Position numbers and translations under genes: made by a program. Shown here piece by piece: positions 46,133-55,594 of a DNA stretch of 64,000 nt. The DNA lies in the NCBI RefSeq assembly GCF_028693135.1, contig NZ_JAQUVZ010000013.1:1-64000 (forward strand), written 5' to 3'. The notes under the pieces are model-generated. The model saw only the letters and a list, made by a program, of their open reading frames with translations, had not been told where the DNA came from and did not search any database. Position 1 is the stretch's first letter, and the number at the start of each line of letters is the position of its first letter. The stretch is from Methanosarcina sp. (GTDB taxonomy: Archaea; Halobacteriota; Methanosarcinia; Methanosarcinales; Methanosarcinaceae).

Positions 46133-47350
46133 ATGAAAGCTATTATCCTCGCAGCAGGAGAAGGACTGCGCTGCAGACCTCTTACTCTTACCCGTTCCAA
46201 AGTAATGCTTCCTGTAGCCAACAGGCCCATTCTGGAACATGTCATATCTTCACTTGAAATAAATGGAATCAATGAGATCATCCTGGTTGTCGGGTATGAA
46301 AAAGAACGCATAATGAACTATTTTGAAGACGGGCTGAATTTCGGGGTCAATATAAAATATGTCGAGCAAAAAGCCCAGCTAGGGACAGCGCATGCGATTG
46401 AACAGGCAAAAAAACTAATAAGTCCCGAGGATTCCGAATTCCTTGTCCTGAACGGAGACAACCTGGTAGAACCAAAAACCATAGCCGATCTTCTTAACAA
46501 CTATGAGGGAGATGCGAGCCTTTTAACCGTAAGAATGGAGGACACAGCAGGTTATGGAGTGGTACTGAAAGAAAAGAAGAGAGTTATCCAAATTCTGGAA
46601 AAAAGACCCGGAGATTTAAGCCATATTGTAAACACGGGAATTTATATTTTTACGCCGCAGGTCTTTGAAACCATTGAAAAAACTCCTATATCCGAAAACG
46701 GAGAATATGCGATAACCGATACTCTACAGCTTATGATTGACGAAGGGAAAGTAGTCACTCCAATCTCAACTGAATCCAAGTGGCTGGATGCAGTCCATGC
46801 CTGGGATCTCCTGAAAGCAAACTCAATTGTATTAAACTCCTCCAGAAACCTGAAGCAAGAAGGAGAACTTGAAGAAGGAGTAATAATTCGCGGGAAGGTT
46901 GCAATCGGGAAAAATACAAGAATCCGTGCCGGAACCTATATTGTAGGTCCGGTGGTAATAGGGGAAAACTGTGATATAGGACCTAATGTAGTAATTCTGC
47001 CCTCCACTACTATAGGAGACAATGTGTCCATAAGGTCCTTTACCGAAATCCAGAACAGCATCATAATGAATGATTGCAGGATTTCTTCCCACGGGCAGAT
47101 CTCCAATTGCATAATTGGAAGCAACAATACCCTTGGCCCGGGTTTTACTGCAGAGGAAAAAGAAAACCTTGAGATAAACATTAACTGCAGGATCCACAAA
47201 GCCCCAAAGCTCGGAACTATAATTGGGGACGATAACCGGATAGGAAGCAGGGTACTCGTGAAAGCCGGAGTAATGATTGCTGTCAACTGTCAGGTAGAGT
47301 CTGGAAACACCATTTACAGAGACCTTCCCCGTGATTCGGTGGTACTCTGA
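46133..47350 (+). CDS. GlmU-like sugar-1-phosphate nucleotidylyltransferase/acetyltransferase (first)
   Basis: A 405-residue two-domain enzyme. The nucleotidyltransferase domain opens LAAGEGLRCRPLTLTRSKVMLPVANRP and carries VLNGDNLVEP; the second half is a left-handed beta-helix of hexapeptide repeats (IIRGKVAIGKNTRIRAGTY and on). Archaeal enzymes of this type make UDP-GlcNAc from GlcN-1-P by acetylation and uridylylation. The residue after GLR is Cys where Met is usual. It is the first gene of the glm cluster, 22 bases before glmS, and is related to the enzyme at 50658. Confidence 0.9.
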   Translation: MKAIILAAGEGLRCRPLTLTRSKVMLPVANRPILEHVISSLEINGINEIILVVGYEKERIMNYFEDGLNFGVNIKYVEQKAQLGTAHAIEQAKKLISPEDSEFLVLNGDNLVEPKTIADLLNNYEGDASLLTVRMEDTAGYGVVLKEKKRVIQILEKRPGDLSHIVNTGIYIFTPQVFETIEKTPISENGEYAITDTLQLMIDEGKVVTPISTESKWLDAVHAWDLLKANSIVLNSSRNLKQEGELEEGVIIRGKVAIGKNTRIRAGTYIVGPVVIGENCDIGPNVVILPSTTIGDNVSIRSFTEIQNSIIMNDCRISSHGQISNCIIGSNNTLGPGFTAEEKENLEININCRIHKAPKLGTIIGDDNRIGSRVLVKAGVMIAVNCQVESGNTIYRDLPRDSVVL

Positions 47351-47372
47351 CCTCTTAAGAAGGAGATAAAAA

Positions 47373-49229
47373 ATGTGTGGAATTGTCGGATATGCAGGGC
47401 AACGTGCTGCTGCACCAGTTATTATAGAATCTCTTAAAAAACTTGAATATAGAGGATATGACTCCGCAGGGGTCACCGTTCTTGGCAGTGGAATTGAGAC
47501 ATATAAGGCAGTAGGAAAAATTGTAAATCTCGAATCCGAACTCCCGAAGAACCTCGGAGGGGCTGTCGGAATAGGACACACCCGCTGGGCAACCCATGGA
47601 CGTCCAAATACGGTAAATGCCCACCCTCATAACTCGGGGAGAAACCCGGAAAAAATCTCTATAGTGCATAATGGGATTGTCGAAAATTACATGTCATTGA
47701 AAGAGAGGCTTATTGGAGAGGGTTACGAATTCAAATCCGAAACCGATACCGAAGTGATCGCACATCTTCTGCACAAACACATCTATGGGAAACCGGATGG
47801 AAAAGAAGCTCAATGCGAACTTCTTGTGGGACTCAGAGAGGCCTTAAAAGAGATTGAAGGGTCCTATGCTCTTGGAATCATCTCTGCTGACGAACCCGGA
47901 AAACTCGTGCTTGCCCGCAAGGACAGCCCTCTCGTCATAGGGCTCGGGAAAGGGGAAAATTTTGCTGGATCTGATGTAACTGCTTTTCTGAACTATACCA
48001 GGGATGTTATCTTTGTAAACGACTTTGAGACAGCAGTGCTGACTCCAACAAGCGTGGAGATATTTGACAGGGAAGGAAATCTCACGGAAAAGAAGATAGA
48101 AAAGATAGAGTGGGACTTTGAGGCTGCAGAAAAAGCAGGTTATGAACATTTCATGCTGAAAGAGATTCATGAACAGGTCAGTGCAATCCACAATACCCTG
48201 GCAGGCAAAGTCTCTGAACTTGATGGAGCTATATACTTAAACGAACTGAACCTCAGTGAGGATGAAATAAAGAAACTTTCAAGGGTTCAGATCCTGGCAT
48301 GCGGAACTTCCTGGCATGCAGGCTTGCTTGGAAAATACCTGTTTGAACAGCTGGCAGGAATCCACTGCGACATTGACATATGTTCGGAATACAGGTACAG
48401 AAATCCTGTTATGAATGAAGGGACCCTTGCCATTGCGATTACTCAATCAGGAGAAACTGCAGATACCCTTGCAGCCGTGCGGGAGATTATGTCTTACAAC
48501 TGTCCCACGCTTGCAATTACGAATGTTGTTGGAAGCACCATTACAAGGGAGGCAAACAGTGTGCTCTATACACGGGCAGGGCCCGAAATAGGAGTTGCTG
48601 CCACAAAGACCTTCAGTACCCAACTTACCCTTCTTTATCTCCTCGCCGTAAAGTTTGCTCTTGTAAGGGGCAAGCTCAGCCCTGATTACGTAAAGGGGTT
48701 CATCACGGAAATCCGGAAAGTCCCGGGAGAGATCCAGCAGATCCTTAACCAGAAGGAAGCGATAAAGGAATGTGCTGAGAACTTTGCCCGTTCAAAGAGC
48801 TACTTCTTCCTTGGCAGGCACCTTAACTACCCTATAGCTCTTGAAGGAGCCCTTAAGCTCAAAGAGATCTCATACGTGCACGCCGAAGGCTTTGCTGCAG
48901 GAGAACTGAAACACGGACCTATTGCCCTTCTTGAAGAGGGATCTCCTGTAGTTGCAATTGCCACCAGAGGGCAGACATATGAAAAGATGCTCAGCAATAT
49001 TAAAGAAGTGAAAGCCAGGGACGCTATTGTGATAGCAGTTGCCGACATTAAGGACACGGAAATAGGAAAGTATGCAGACATTGTCCTCAGAGTCCCCCAG
49101 AGCGGCGAACTGCTGGCTCCCCTTCTTAATGTTGTCGTGCTTCAGCTGCTTGCTTATTACACTGCTCTTGCCAGGAAATGCTCTATTGACAAACCCCGCA
49201 ACCTTGCAAAGAGTGTAACTGTCGAATGA
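47373..49229 (+). CDS. glmS: Glutamine-fructose-6-phosphate aminotransferase
   Basis: A 618-residue enzyme that makes glucosamine-6-phosphate from fructose-6-phosphate and glutamine, the entry step of the amino-sugar pathway. The glutaminase half starts MCGIVGYAG with nucleophile C2, then RGYDSAG, GHTRWATHG and HNSG. Two SIS domains follow, with ACGTSWHAG, ITQSGETADTLAA and EGALKLKEISYVHAE, ending KPRNLAKSVTVE. It has the strong ribosome-binding site AAGGAGAT. It lies between glmU-like and glmM genes and probably shares their transcript. Confidence 0.95.
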   Translation: MCGIVGYAGQRAAAPVIIESLKKLEYRGYDSAGVTVLGSGIETYKAVGKIVNLESELPKNLGGAVGIGHTRWATHGRPNTVNAHPHNSGRNPEKISIVHNGIVENYMSLKERLIGEGYEFKSETDTEVIAHLLHKHIYGKPDGKEAQCELLVGLREALKEIEGSYALGIISADEPGKLVLARKDSPLVIGLGKGENFAGSDVTAFLNYTRDVIFVNDFETAVLTPTSVEIFDREGNLTEKKIEKIEWDFEAAEKAGYEHFMLKEIHEQVSAIHNTLAGKVSELDGAIYLNELNLSEDEIKKLSRVQILACGTSWHAGLLGKYLFEQLAGIHCDIDICSEYRYRNPVMNEGTLAIAITQSGETADTLAAVREIMSYNCPTLAITNVVGSTITREANSVLYTRAGPEIGVAATKTFSTQLTLLYLLAVKFALVRGKLSPDYVKGFITEIRKVPGEIQQILNQKEAIKECAENFARSKSYFFLGRHLNYPIALEGALKLKEISYVHAEGFAAGELKHGPIALLEEGSPVVAIATRGQTYEKMLSNIKEVKARDAIVIAVADIKDTEIGKYADIVLRVPQSGELLAPLLNVVVLQLLAYYTALARKCSIDKPRNLAKSVTVE

Positions 49230-49356
49230 TTGTAAAGGCTGAGAATCTCAGAATAATGGCTGAGAATCTCAGAATAATGGCTGAGAATTTCAATCTAACA
49301 ACAGAATATGAGAATTCAGAACTGAACTGAACTTCATGAAATATGGGGTGGAATTT

Positions 49357-50661
49357 ATGAAACTCTTCGGATCTTCAGGAATTAGAGGCATAGTTAATAA
49401 AGAAGTTACACCCGAACTTGCACTGCAGGTAGGGCTTGTGCTGGGAAGCCGGAAAAAGACCGCAGTTATCGGGAGAGACCCCAGAACTTCTGCGCCTATG
49501 ATAGAGCACGCCCTGGTCGCCGGGCTGACTGCAGCGGGCTGTGATGTTACAAAGGTGGGCATGGTAACTACCCCGACCCTGGCATATGCGGCCAGAAAAT
49601 ATGAGTGCGGAGTAATGGTTACAGCCTCCCATAACCCCTCAGAGTATGTGGGGATAAAGCTGTGGAACCCTGACGGCATGGCTTTTGACTCAGCCCAGCA
49701 GGAAGAGGTTGAAGAAGCTATAGAGAAAGAAAACTTTTCGCGGGCTACCTGGGACCTTATGGGGAAAATTGCTGAAGACGGAAACGCCATTCGGGACCAC
49801 ATGGATATGATCGAGGGGCTTGTAGGGAAGTCAAAGCTACGCGTGGTTCTCGACTGTGGATGCGGAGCGGGAAGCACAATCACTCCTTATCTCCTGCAGG
49901 AACTTGGCTGTCAGGTAATAACCCTGAATTCCCAGCCTGATGGACACTTCCCGGCAAGGAACCCTGAGCCTAACGACCAGAACCTTTCAATGCTTAAAAA
50001 AGCAGTTGTGGCTTTCGAAGCCGACCTCGGAATAGCCCATGACGGAGATGCGGACAGGATGATGGCAGTCGACGAAAAAGGCAACTTCGTATCCGGAGAC
50101 GACCTGCTTGCAATATTCGGGCGTTTTGAATGCGGGGACCAGAAGGGAGCTGTTGTCGTGCCTGTGGACACCTCCATGATGGTGGGTGATTATCTTGAAG
50201 GTTCTGAAATCATAAGGACAAAAGTAGGGGACGTCTATGTTGCAGAGGGCATAAAGCAGTACGGAGCCGTCTACGGTGGAGAGCCTTCAGGCAGCTGGAT
50301 TTTCCCGAAGATTTCCTACTGCCCTGATGGGATTTATGCAGCTGCTAAGCTTGTTGAGATTGTCAGGGAAAAGAAGTTAAGCGAGCTCAGGGCGGAACTT
50401 CCTGTTTATGCCACAAAAAGGGGTGCTCTTCCATGTGCAAACGAAAAGAAAGCCGAGTTCATGGAAAAGGTAAAAACAAAACTTGAACCCCTTGGAAAAG
50501 TCCTTGATATTGACGGCATCCGCGTGGAACTTGAAAACGGCTGGGTGCTTGTCCGCCCCTCGGGCACGGAAGCAAAGGTAAGGATTACGGCAGAAGCCCG
50601 GAAAAACGTAGATGAGATATACGATATGGCAGAAAAAATAGTGAAGGAGGCGCTTAAATGA
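49357..50661 (+). CDS. glmM: Phosphoglucosamine mutase
   Basis: A 434-residue alpha-D-phosphohexomutase that interconverts glucosamine-6- and 1-phosphate. The phosphoserine is S91 in TASHNPSE; the metal loop is DGDADRM and the sugar-binding loop GGEPSGSW, with the C-terminal phosphate site [15 protein letters not shown]. The frame is open from 49336, but ATG 49357, preceded by GGGGTGG, gives the normal family start [11 protein letters not shown]. Its stop overlaps the next ATG as ATGA, so translation is coupled. Confidence 0.93.
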   Translation: MKLFGSSGIRGIVNKEVTPELALQVGLVLGSRKKTAVIGRDPRTSAPMIEHALVAGLTAAGCDVTKVGMVTTPTLAYAARKYECGVMVTASHNPSEYVGIKLWNPDGMAFDSAQQEEVEEAIEKENFSRATWDLMGKIAEDGNAIRDHMDMIEGLVGKSKLRVVLDCGCGAGSTITPYLLQELGCQVITLNSQPDGHFPARNPEPNDQNLSMLKKAVVAFEADLGIAHDGDADRMMAVDEKGNFVSGDDLLAIFGRFECGDQKGAVVVPVDTSMMVGDYLEGSEIIRTKVGDVYVAEGIKQYGAVYGGEPSGSWIFPKISYCPDGIYAAAKLVEIVREKKLSELRAELPVYATKRGALPCANEKKAEFMEKVKTKLEPLGKVLDIDGIRVELENGWVLVRPSGTEAKVRITAEARKNVDEIYDMAEKIVKEALK

Positions 50662-51851
50662 AAGCAGTTGTCCTTGTGGCAGGCAAAGGCACAAGGATGG
50701 AACCTCTCACCTCCGACTGCCCTAAAGTAATGCTTGAGGTTGCAAACAGACCTATACTTGAACATATCCTGAACGCAGCCGTAGAAGCTGGTATTGAGGG
50801 TTTTGTCTTCATTACGGGATACCTGGAAGAGCAAATAAAAGATTACTTCGGGGACGGAAGTAAATGGGGAGTGAGCATTGAGTATGTGCAGCAAAAAGAA
50901 CAGCTAGGGACTGCAAATGCTATTGGCTATGCCAGGGGACACGTTGAAGGGGCATTCCTTGTACTTAACGGGGACATGCTAATCGGGCAGGAGGACTTAA
51001 AATCTCTGGTTTCAAGGAAAGAAGAAGCAGTTATCTGCGTAAAAGAGGTGGAAAACCCCTCGGATTTCGGGGTGCTTGAGACCGATAATAATAAAGTGGT
51101 CAGGATAATTGAAAAGCCAAAAAACCCCCCAACCAACCTTGCAAATGCCGGGATTTACCTTTTCAGAGAGTCCCTGTTTGACTTCATTGACAAAACCCAG
51201 CTTTCCGTAAGAAGAGAACTTGAGATAACAGACTCCATTCAGATGCTGATCGACAGCGGAGCGCCTGTGGGCTACCACCCCCTCACAGGCCGGTGGATTG
51301 ACATAGGATATCCCTGGGACCTCCTGAAAGCAAACGAACACCTTTTAAAAGATCTCAAGGGCAGCTGCGAAGGTACCGTGGAGCCAAATGCAACCATAAA
51401 AGGGGAAGTTGCAATCGGAAAAGGTACTCTCATCAGAAACGGTTCCTATATTGAAGGGCCTGTAGTAATAGGTGAGAACTGCGATATAGGGCCTAACTGC
51501 TTTATCCGCCCTTCAACTGCAATAGGCAACCGTGTAAGGATAGGAAACGCTGTGGAGTTAAAAAACACAATTGTCATGGAAGGCACTCATGTAGGGCACC
51601 TGAGTTATGTAGGAGACAGCATCATCGGGCGCCGTTGTAATTTCGGAGCCGGTACGAAGGTTGCAAATCTCCGCCACGATGGGAAAAATATAAAGGTAAT
51701 ACTGAAAGGCAGGATTCTTGACTCAGGCAGAAGAAAACTCGGCGTGATCATGGGGGATGATGTGCATACCGGCATCAATACCAGTATAAATATAGGCGTG
51801 ATAATGGAAAAAGGAAAAGTCACACTTCCCGGAGAAGTTGTCAAGCACTGA
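50658..51851 (+). CDS. GlmU-like sugar-1-phosphate nucleotidylyltransferase/acetyltransferase (second)
   Basis: A 397-residue enzyme paralogous to 46133-47350. It starts [21 protein letters not shown], carries LNGDMLIGQ and NAGIYLF, and ends with a left-handed beta-helix of hexapeptides ([47 protein letters not shown]). The late [13 protein letters not shown] segment matches the acetyltransferase part of bacterial GlmU. Of the two enzymes in the cluster it is the better candidate for UDP-GlcNAc synthesis. It overlaps glmM by four bases. Confidence 0.9.
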   Translation: MKAVVLVAGKGTRMEPLTSDCPKVMLEVANRPILEHILNAAVEAGIEGFVFITGYLEEQIKDYFGDGSKWGVSIEYVQQKEQLGTANAIGYARGHVEGAFLVLNGDMLIGQEDLKSLVSRKEEAVICVKEVENPSDFGVLETDNNKVVRIIEKPKNPPTNLANAGIYLFRESLFDFIDKTQLSVRRELEITDSIQMLIDSGAPVGYHPLTGRWIDIGYPWDLLKANEHLLKDLKGSCEGTVEPNATIKGEVAIGKGTLIRNGSYIEGPVVIGENCDIGPNCFIRPSTAIGNRVRIGNAVELKNTIVMEGTHVGHLSYVGDSIIGRRCNFGAGTKVANLRHDGKNIKVILKGRILDSGRRKLGVIMGDDVHTGINTSINIGVIMEKGKVTLPGEVVKH

Positions 51852-51989
51852 GCCGGTCAGGCGCTGAACCCGGCAATAAAGTCATAAAAAGAAGCAGGGA
51901 TCCTTTCCTTTATGCGGGGAGACGGAAGGGGGAATCCCTGAATATTTTGTTTGAATCCTTATTTTTTATTTGAATCTATTTTAAAGGGT

Positions 51990-52517
51990 TCAGGAATACA
52001 GCTGCTTTATGCTCCAGAACACTGTGTTTCGGAAGAAACCTTTTACTTCCACATTGAGAGATCCTTCATTCATGTTCTCTACAGCTTTCCTTAAAGGGTC
52101 TTCCGAGTCAAGTATCTCTCTTATAGTCTTTTCGTCGGATTTCACAATGATGGAGGGGCCTAACTTTGAATTAGGATCATTGGGGGTGTCATACCTATAA
52201 AAATCTCCTACTTCCCCACCCCTCATAAGTACAGTTACGTAGAGCATCTCACCATTTTCGAGTTCAATTTTCCCCGCAACCTCTTCACTTGCCACCAGCC
52301 TTTTAACAAGTAAAGGCACGTTATCAAAGTTATCGTTATAAAACTCCATCTGGGCACTTAATTCAGAAAAAAGATCGTTTTCCGGACTGGAATTAATAGG
52401 GGTTGTAAAGAGTTCAGCTGCTGTAATGTCACCCACACCAGAAGCCGGCCCTGCTATCGAAGCAAGCAAAAGCAAAACAAGAAAGGAAACCATAACCCTA
52501 TTTTTGCTATAAACCAT
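51990..52517 (-). CDS. Exported protein, copy 1 of a secreted paralogous pair
   Basis: A 175-residue protein with a signal peptide (about residues 1-27, ending near ASG-VGD). The mature part shows ELSAQMEFYNDNFDNVPLLVKRLVASE, LENGEMLYVTVLM, and PSIIVKSDEKTIREILDSEDPLRKAVE. The last pattern resembles the SCP2 sterol-carrier fold. It is related to the neighbour at 52675 on the same strand. The ligand and function are unknown. The two are separated by about 160 bases, so each probably has its own promoter. Confidence 0.8.
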   Translation of the reverse strand: MVYSKNRVMVSFLVLLLLASIAGPASGVGDITAAELFTTPINSSPENDLFSELSAQMEFYNDNFDNVPLLVKRLVASEEVAGKIELENGEMLYVTVLMRGGEVGDFYRYDTPNDPNSKLGPSIIVKSDEKTIREILDSEDPLRKAVENMNEGSLNVEVKGFFRNTVFWSIKQLYS

Positions 52518-52674
52518 AGTTGAAAATAAGAAGTAGAGATATAAAAAGTTATCAATAGAAAGTAAAATTCTCCAAAAAGGGGAGAGAAGTCGGTTAATTG
52601 AAATATCCAGGGACTGAATCCCTCTGGTATTATTATAAATTAATAAAAATTAGCAGTATATAATACTGCATGAC

Positions 52675-53199
52675 TTATATAAGCAGGTCAGCAAGCCCTA
52701 TTTTCATTGCCCATAGCATGAGCCTTTGCAGTAAACCTGCATCTTCAACTGTCACTTTCCCGGATTTCAGGGCTTCATTGAATTCCTGCATCGGGGAAGA
52801 AGAGTCAATAATTGAGCGAACTGTTGATTCATCGCTCCGGACTGTTACTGAGGGCTCCTTATCAGATAATGCCTCAAGTTTTTCAAATTCGACAAATTCC
52901 GCAGCTTCCGTGATACCCCAGGCGTACAGTTCTCCCCCATTCTCAAGGGTTATGACGAAAAGGATCTGTTCGTCCCCTACGAGACTTTTCAAAATACCGG
53001 GGGTAAGGTTGAGGTTCTGGTTGTAAATCCCAATATTATAATTTATCAGGTCGAACAGTTCTGATCCCGGGTCTCCAGTTCCTTGAGGAGAAGTGCTATT
53101 TCCATATGTCGAATCTTCAGCAACTGCCGCTAATGGCATCAAAAACAAAGAAAAAATAACAGATAAAATCAAAAACTTTATTGAATTATTTAAAGCCAT
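52675..53199 (-). CDS. Exported protein, copy 2 of a secreted paralogous pair
   Basis: A 174-residue protein with a signal peptide (residues 1-27, SLFLMPLAAVAE). The mature part aligns with the downstream paralogue: LINYNIGIYNQNLNLTPGILKSLVGDE, LENGGELYAWG, and PSVTVRSDESTVRSIIDSSSPMQEFNEALKSGKVTVED. The AALxxGKVxVE end again recalls SCP2 domains. It lacks cysteines and has no enzyme motif. Function unknown. Confidence 0.8.
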   Translation of the reverse strand: MALNNSIKFLILSVIFSLFLMPLAAVAEDSTYGNSTSPQGTGDPGSELFDLINYNIGIYNQNLNLTPGILKSLVGDEQILFVITLENGGELYAWGITEAAEFVEFEKLEALSDKEPSVTVRSDESTVRSIIDSSSPMQEFNEALKSGKVTVEDAGLLQRLMLWAMKIGLADLLI

Positions 53200-53390
53200 A
53201 GTTGCATATCGGCACTTATATTAAATAAAAATAATGGTTCAGTAGATTTCATGAAATGAGCTATATAAGCCTTTTATTATCTAGTAGAGAGATTTTATCC
53301 CCTTGAAATTAATATATCTATCTAATAATATAAACCAACAATTTTCAAGTTCCGGATAAATTATTAAAAAAATAAAGAAAAGGATTAAAC

Positions 53391-53449
53391 CAAAAATCAA
53401 AACTAAAAATCAAAACTAAAAATCAAAACTAAAAATCAAAACTAAAAAA
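53391..53449. repeat. Tandem array of a 13-bp A-rich unit
   Basis: Four and a half copies of CTAAAAATCAAAA within an almost pure purine and T stretch behind the small gene at 53538. Confidence 0.85.
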
Positions 53450-53537
53450 GCTCAAAATAAGTCAAAAGCAAAAAATTAAACTCAAAAAAACCAAAAATAA
53501 AAAACTTACCGGGATATGTTTTATCCAGCGGCAAGAG

Positions 53538-53735
53538 TTAAAGTTTAAGAGAGGGTCTGAACACCTCAGTACAGTACATGTCGAAGACCTGGTCTTCAAC
53601 CTGTTCGTAGATTTTTTTATAATCTTTCGACTTTGGGTCGTGCTTGCTCATAGTCTTTTTGACTTCAGCATTCATCTTATCAAGAGTTTTCTGGTCGAAA
53701 CCTTCCGTATTCTCCATAGTAAACATATAAATCAT
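53538..53735 (-). CDS. Small charged protein of unknown function
   Basis: A 65-residue protein rich in Lys, Asp and Glu; the body reads MENTEGFDQKTLDKMNAEVKKTMSKHDP, then YKKIYEQVEDQVFDMYCTEVFRPSLKL. ATG 53735, 53726 or 53717 could each be the start; ATG 53717 (MENTEGF) gives the most natural beginning. It is predicted to be helical and soluble, with one cysteine. I do not recognise a family. Confidence 0.5.
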   Translation of the reverse strand: MIYMFTMENTEGFDQKTLDKMNAEVKKTMSKHDPKSKDYKKIYEQVEDQVFDMYCTEVFRPSLKL

Positions 53736-53739
53736 ACTC

Positions 53740-54414
53740 TGGAACTAACTTTGTTAAATGCTTAAGATTTTTTGCATTATTTAAATTTTTATATTACATA
53801 TACAGTATTACCATACAAATAGATTAATCATCATAAAAATTGATTAATCAGGTAACATGCTGGTAATTAATTGCCAGCTCGGAACTATTTTTGAAAGTGG
53901 TTTTAATTCAATGAATAATATATTTATATTATTACTCTAATATATTAAATTTCCCTTTTATGACTTTTATTTGTATTTCAAATGAATAGACCTGAGGGTT
54001 TGCCAAATGATCCATTATAAAAGCCTCTTTATTCAAAGAAATAATTTCTCAAAGCCTGCATAAATAGTTGTTCAAGTAAATTTTAAACAATAAGCTTTTT
54101 AGTTCTTACTCCTATAAATATTTTACATATATAGAATCTCCTTCAGGACATGCACATCTATACATTAGATTAAATATATGAATATATAATGATTACCTGA
54201 AGTACATAGGCAGTATTATACAGATAAACGGTAGGGAAATAATATCCTTCATGAATAATTTTCAGTAAACGGGTTTCTGTTTTGCGGAGTCAGGATAAGG
54301 CTTTCGCAATCGAATATCCATACTGGTTCAGGGGGTTAATTTTATTAGCTCTTCAGGTTACTATAAGACATAGAAAGATATTAGGTATAGAAAAGTATTC
54401 GAGTTGATAACAAA
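53740..54414. other. AT-rich spacer upstream of the AAA ATPase
   Basis: About 670 bases, no gene supported. Several TATA-like stretches are present (for example near 53930 and 54170), but none can be tied to a start. Confidence 0.35.
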
Positions 54415-55533
54415 GTGCGACCGATCTCACAAAGAGTGAACGCTAAGAAAATTCACGAGAAAAATACCGAGCTCGGGAAATCCACATCCGAACTTCTTAT
54501 CCTGAAGGCCGAAGGATATCCCCTGAGCGGCATGATGGAAGAATATCCTGTTATTGAAAACAGGGATGTTTTTGAATTCTATGCACGGGAACAGTGGAAC
54601 GGGAATGTTGCCCGCAAAGGAGATTATCTCTTTGACAAGAGAATGTTCCCTGACTTTGCATACCGCATTATCGATGTGGAACCTGCAGAATCCATAATAG
54701 GAAACTCAACATCCATTATCGTAACTGAAGAGGAAAATGGAATATCTCCCTCTGAAGAGATAAAAAGTGATGTTAAATTTGAAGATGTGATAGGGCAGGA
54801 ACTTGCAAAACAGAAGTGCAGGCTGATCGAGCGCTTTCTGGAAGAGCCCGAACGTTTCGGGAAATGGGCACCAAGAAACATTCTGTTCTTTGGCCCCTCA
54901 GGAACTGGAAAAACCATGCTTGCAAAAGCCCTTGCAAGCAAGACAGATGTGCCGATCATTCCAGTCAAGGCTACCCAGCTAATAGGAGAATATGTCGGGG
55001 ACGGAGCCCGTCAGATCCACCAGCTCTATGACAAGGCAGAAGAGATGTCCCCCTGTATAATTTTCATTGACGAACTTGATGCCATTGCCCTGGACAGGCG
55101 ATTTCAGGAGCTCAGAGGAGACGTAAGCGAGATCGTAAATGCCCTTCTTACAGAAATGGACGGGATAGTTGAACGCGACGGAGTCTGTACCATCTGTTCA
55201 ACAAACCGTGTCAATTCTCTGGACTCTGCTGTGAGAAGCAGGTTCGAAGAAGAGATTGAGTTTGTCCTTCCTGAGGAAGACGAAATTGTTCATATACTGG
55301 AATCAAATGTGAAGACTTTCCCTCTGAAGGCAGAGGAATTTGATTTCCAGACACTTGCAAAGAAAGCTAAAGGGCTTTCAGGCAGGGATATTGTAGAAAA
55401 AATCCTTAAGACCGCCCTTCATCAAGCAATCATCGAAGATAGGGAAATTGTCAGCGGTAAAGACTTTGAAAAAGCCCTTGCAAGATTGGGAAGGAAAGAT
55501 TTTGCTCAGGACCCAACCCATCTGTATGTATAA
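54415..55533 (+). CDS. AAA+ ATPase, archaeal COG1223-like
   Basis: A 372-residue single-ring AAA ATPase. Residues 1-115 are an N-terminal domain I do not recognise (LLILKAEGYPLSGMMEEYPV; VFEFYAREQWNGNV). The ATPase core begins KFEDVIGQELAKQKC. Walker A is GPSGTGKT from residue 160, Walker B has D219 and E220 in FIDELDA, and the arginine finger region is SAVRSRFEEEIEF. The C-terminal helical lid ends DFEKALARLGRKD. The start is GTG 54415. It is close to the AAA proteins that unfold substrates for a protease, but no protease is nearby. The TnpB right end abuts its 3' end. Confidence 0.85.
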   Translation: MRPISQRVNAKKIHEKNTELGKSTSELLILKAEGYPLSGMMEEYPVIENRDVFEFYAREQWNGNVARKGDYLFDKRMFPDFAYRIIDVEPAESIIGNSTSIIVTEEENGISPSEEIKSDVKFEDVIGQELAKQKCRLIERFLEEPERFGKWAPRNILFFGPSGTGKTMLAKALASKTDVPIIPVKATQLIGEYVGDGARQIHQLYDKAEEMSPCIIFIDELDAIALDRRFQELRGDVSEIVNALLTEMDGIVERDGVCTICSTNRVNSLDSAVRSRFEEEIEFVLPEEDEIVHILESNVKTFPLKAEEFDFQTLAKKAKGLSGRDIVEKILKTALHQAIIEDREIVSGKDFEKALARLGRKDFAQDPTHLYV

Positions 55534-55534
55534 A

Positions 55535-55590
55535 CGTGAACTACCCCTCCCTGTCAGGCTAGCGCCTGCTGAGGAAGGGGCTTCCTTCGA
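55535..55590 (-). repeat. Right end (reRNA/omega-RNA hairpin) of the tnpB element
   Basis: Read on the minus strand, GGAAGCCCCTTCCTC pairs across a large loop with GAGGGGTAGTTCAC. It lies just behind the tnpB stop, as expected for the 3' end and guide-RNA scaffold of an IS200/IS605-type element. It begins two bases after the AAA gene stop codon. Confidence 0.75.
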
Positions 55591-55594
55591 GTAT

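Noticed and set aside
46832-47581. 249-codon minus-strand frame opposite glmU-like and glmS
   Set aside because: Shadow of two confident genes.
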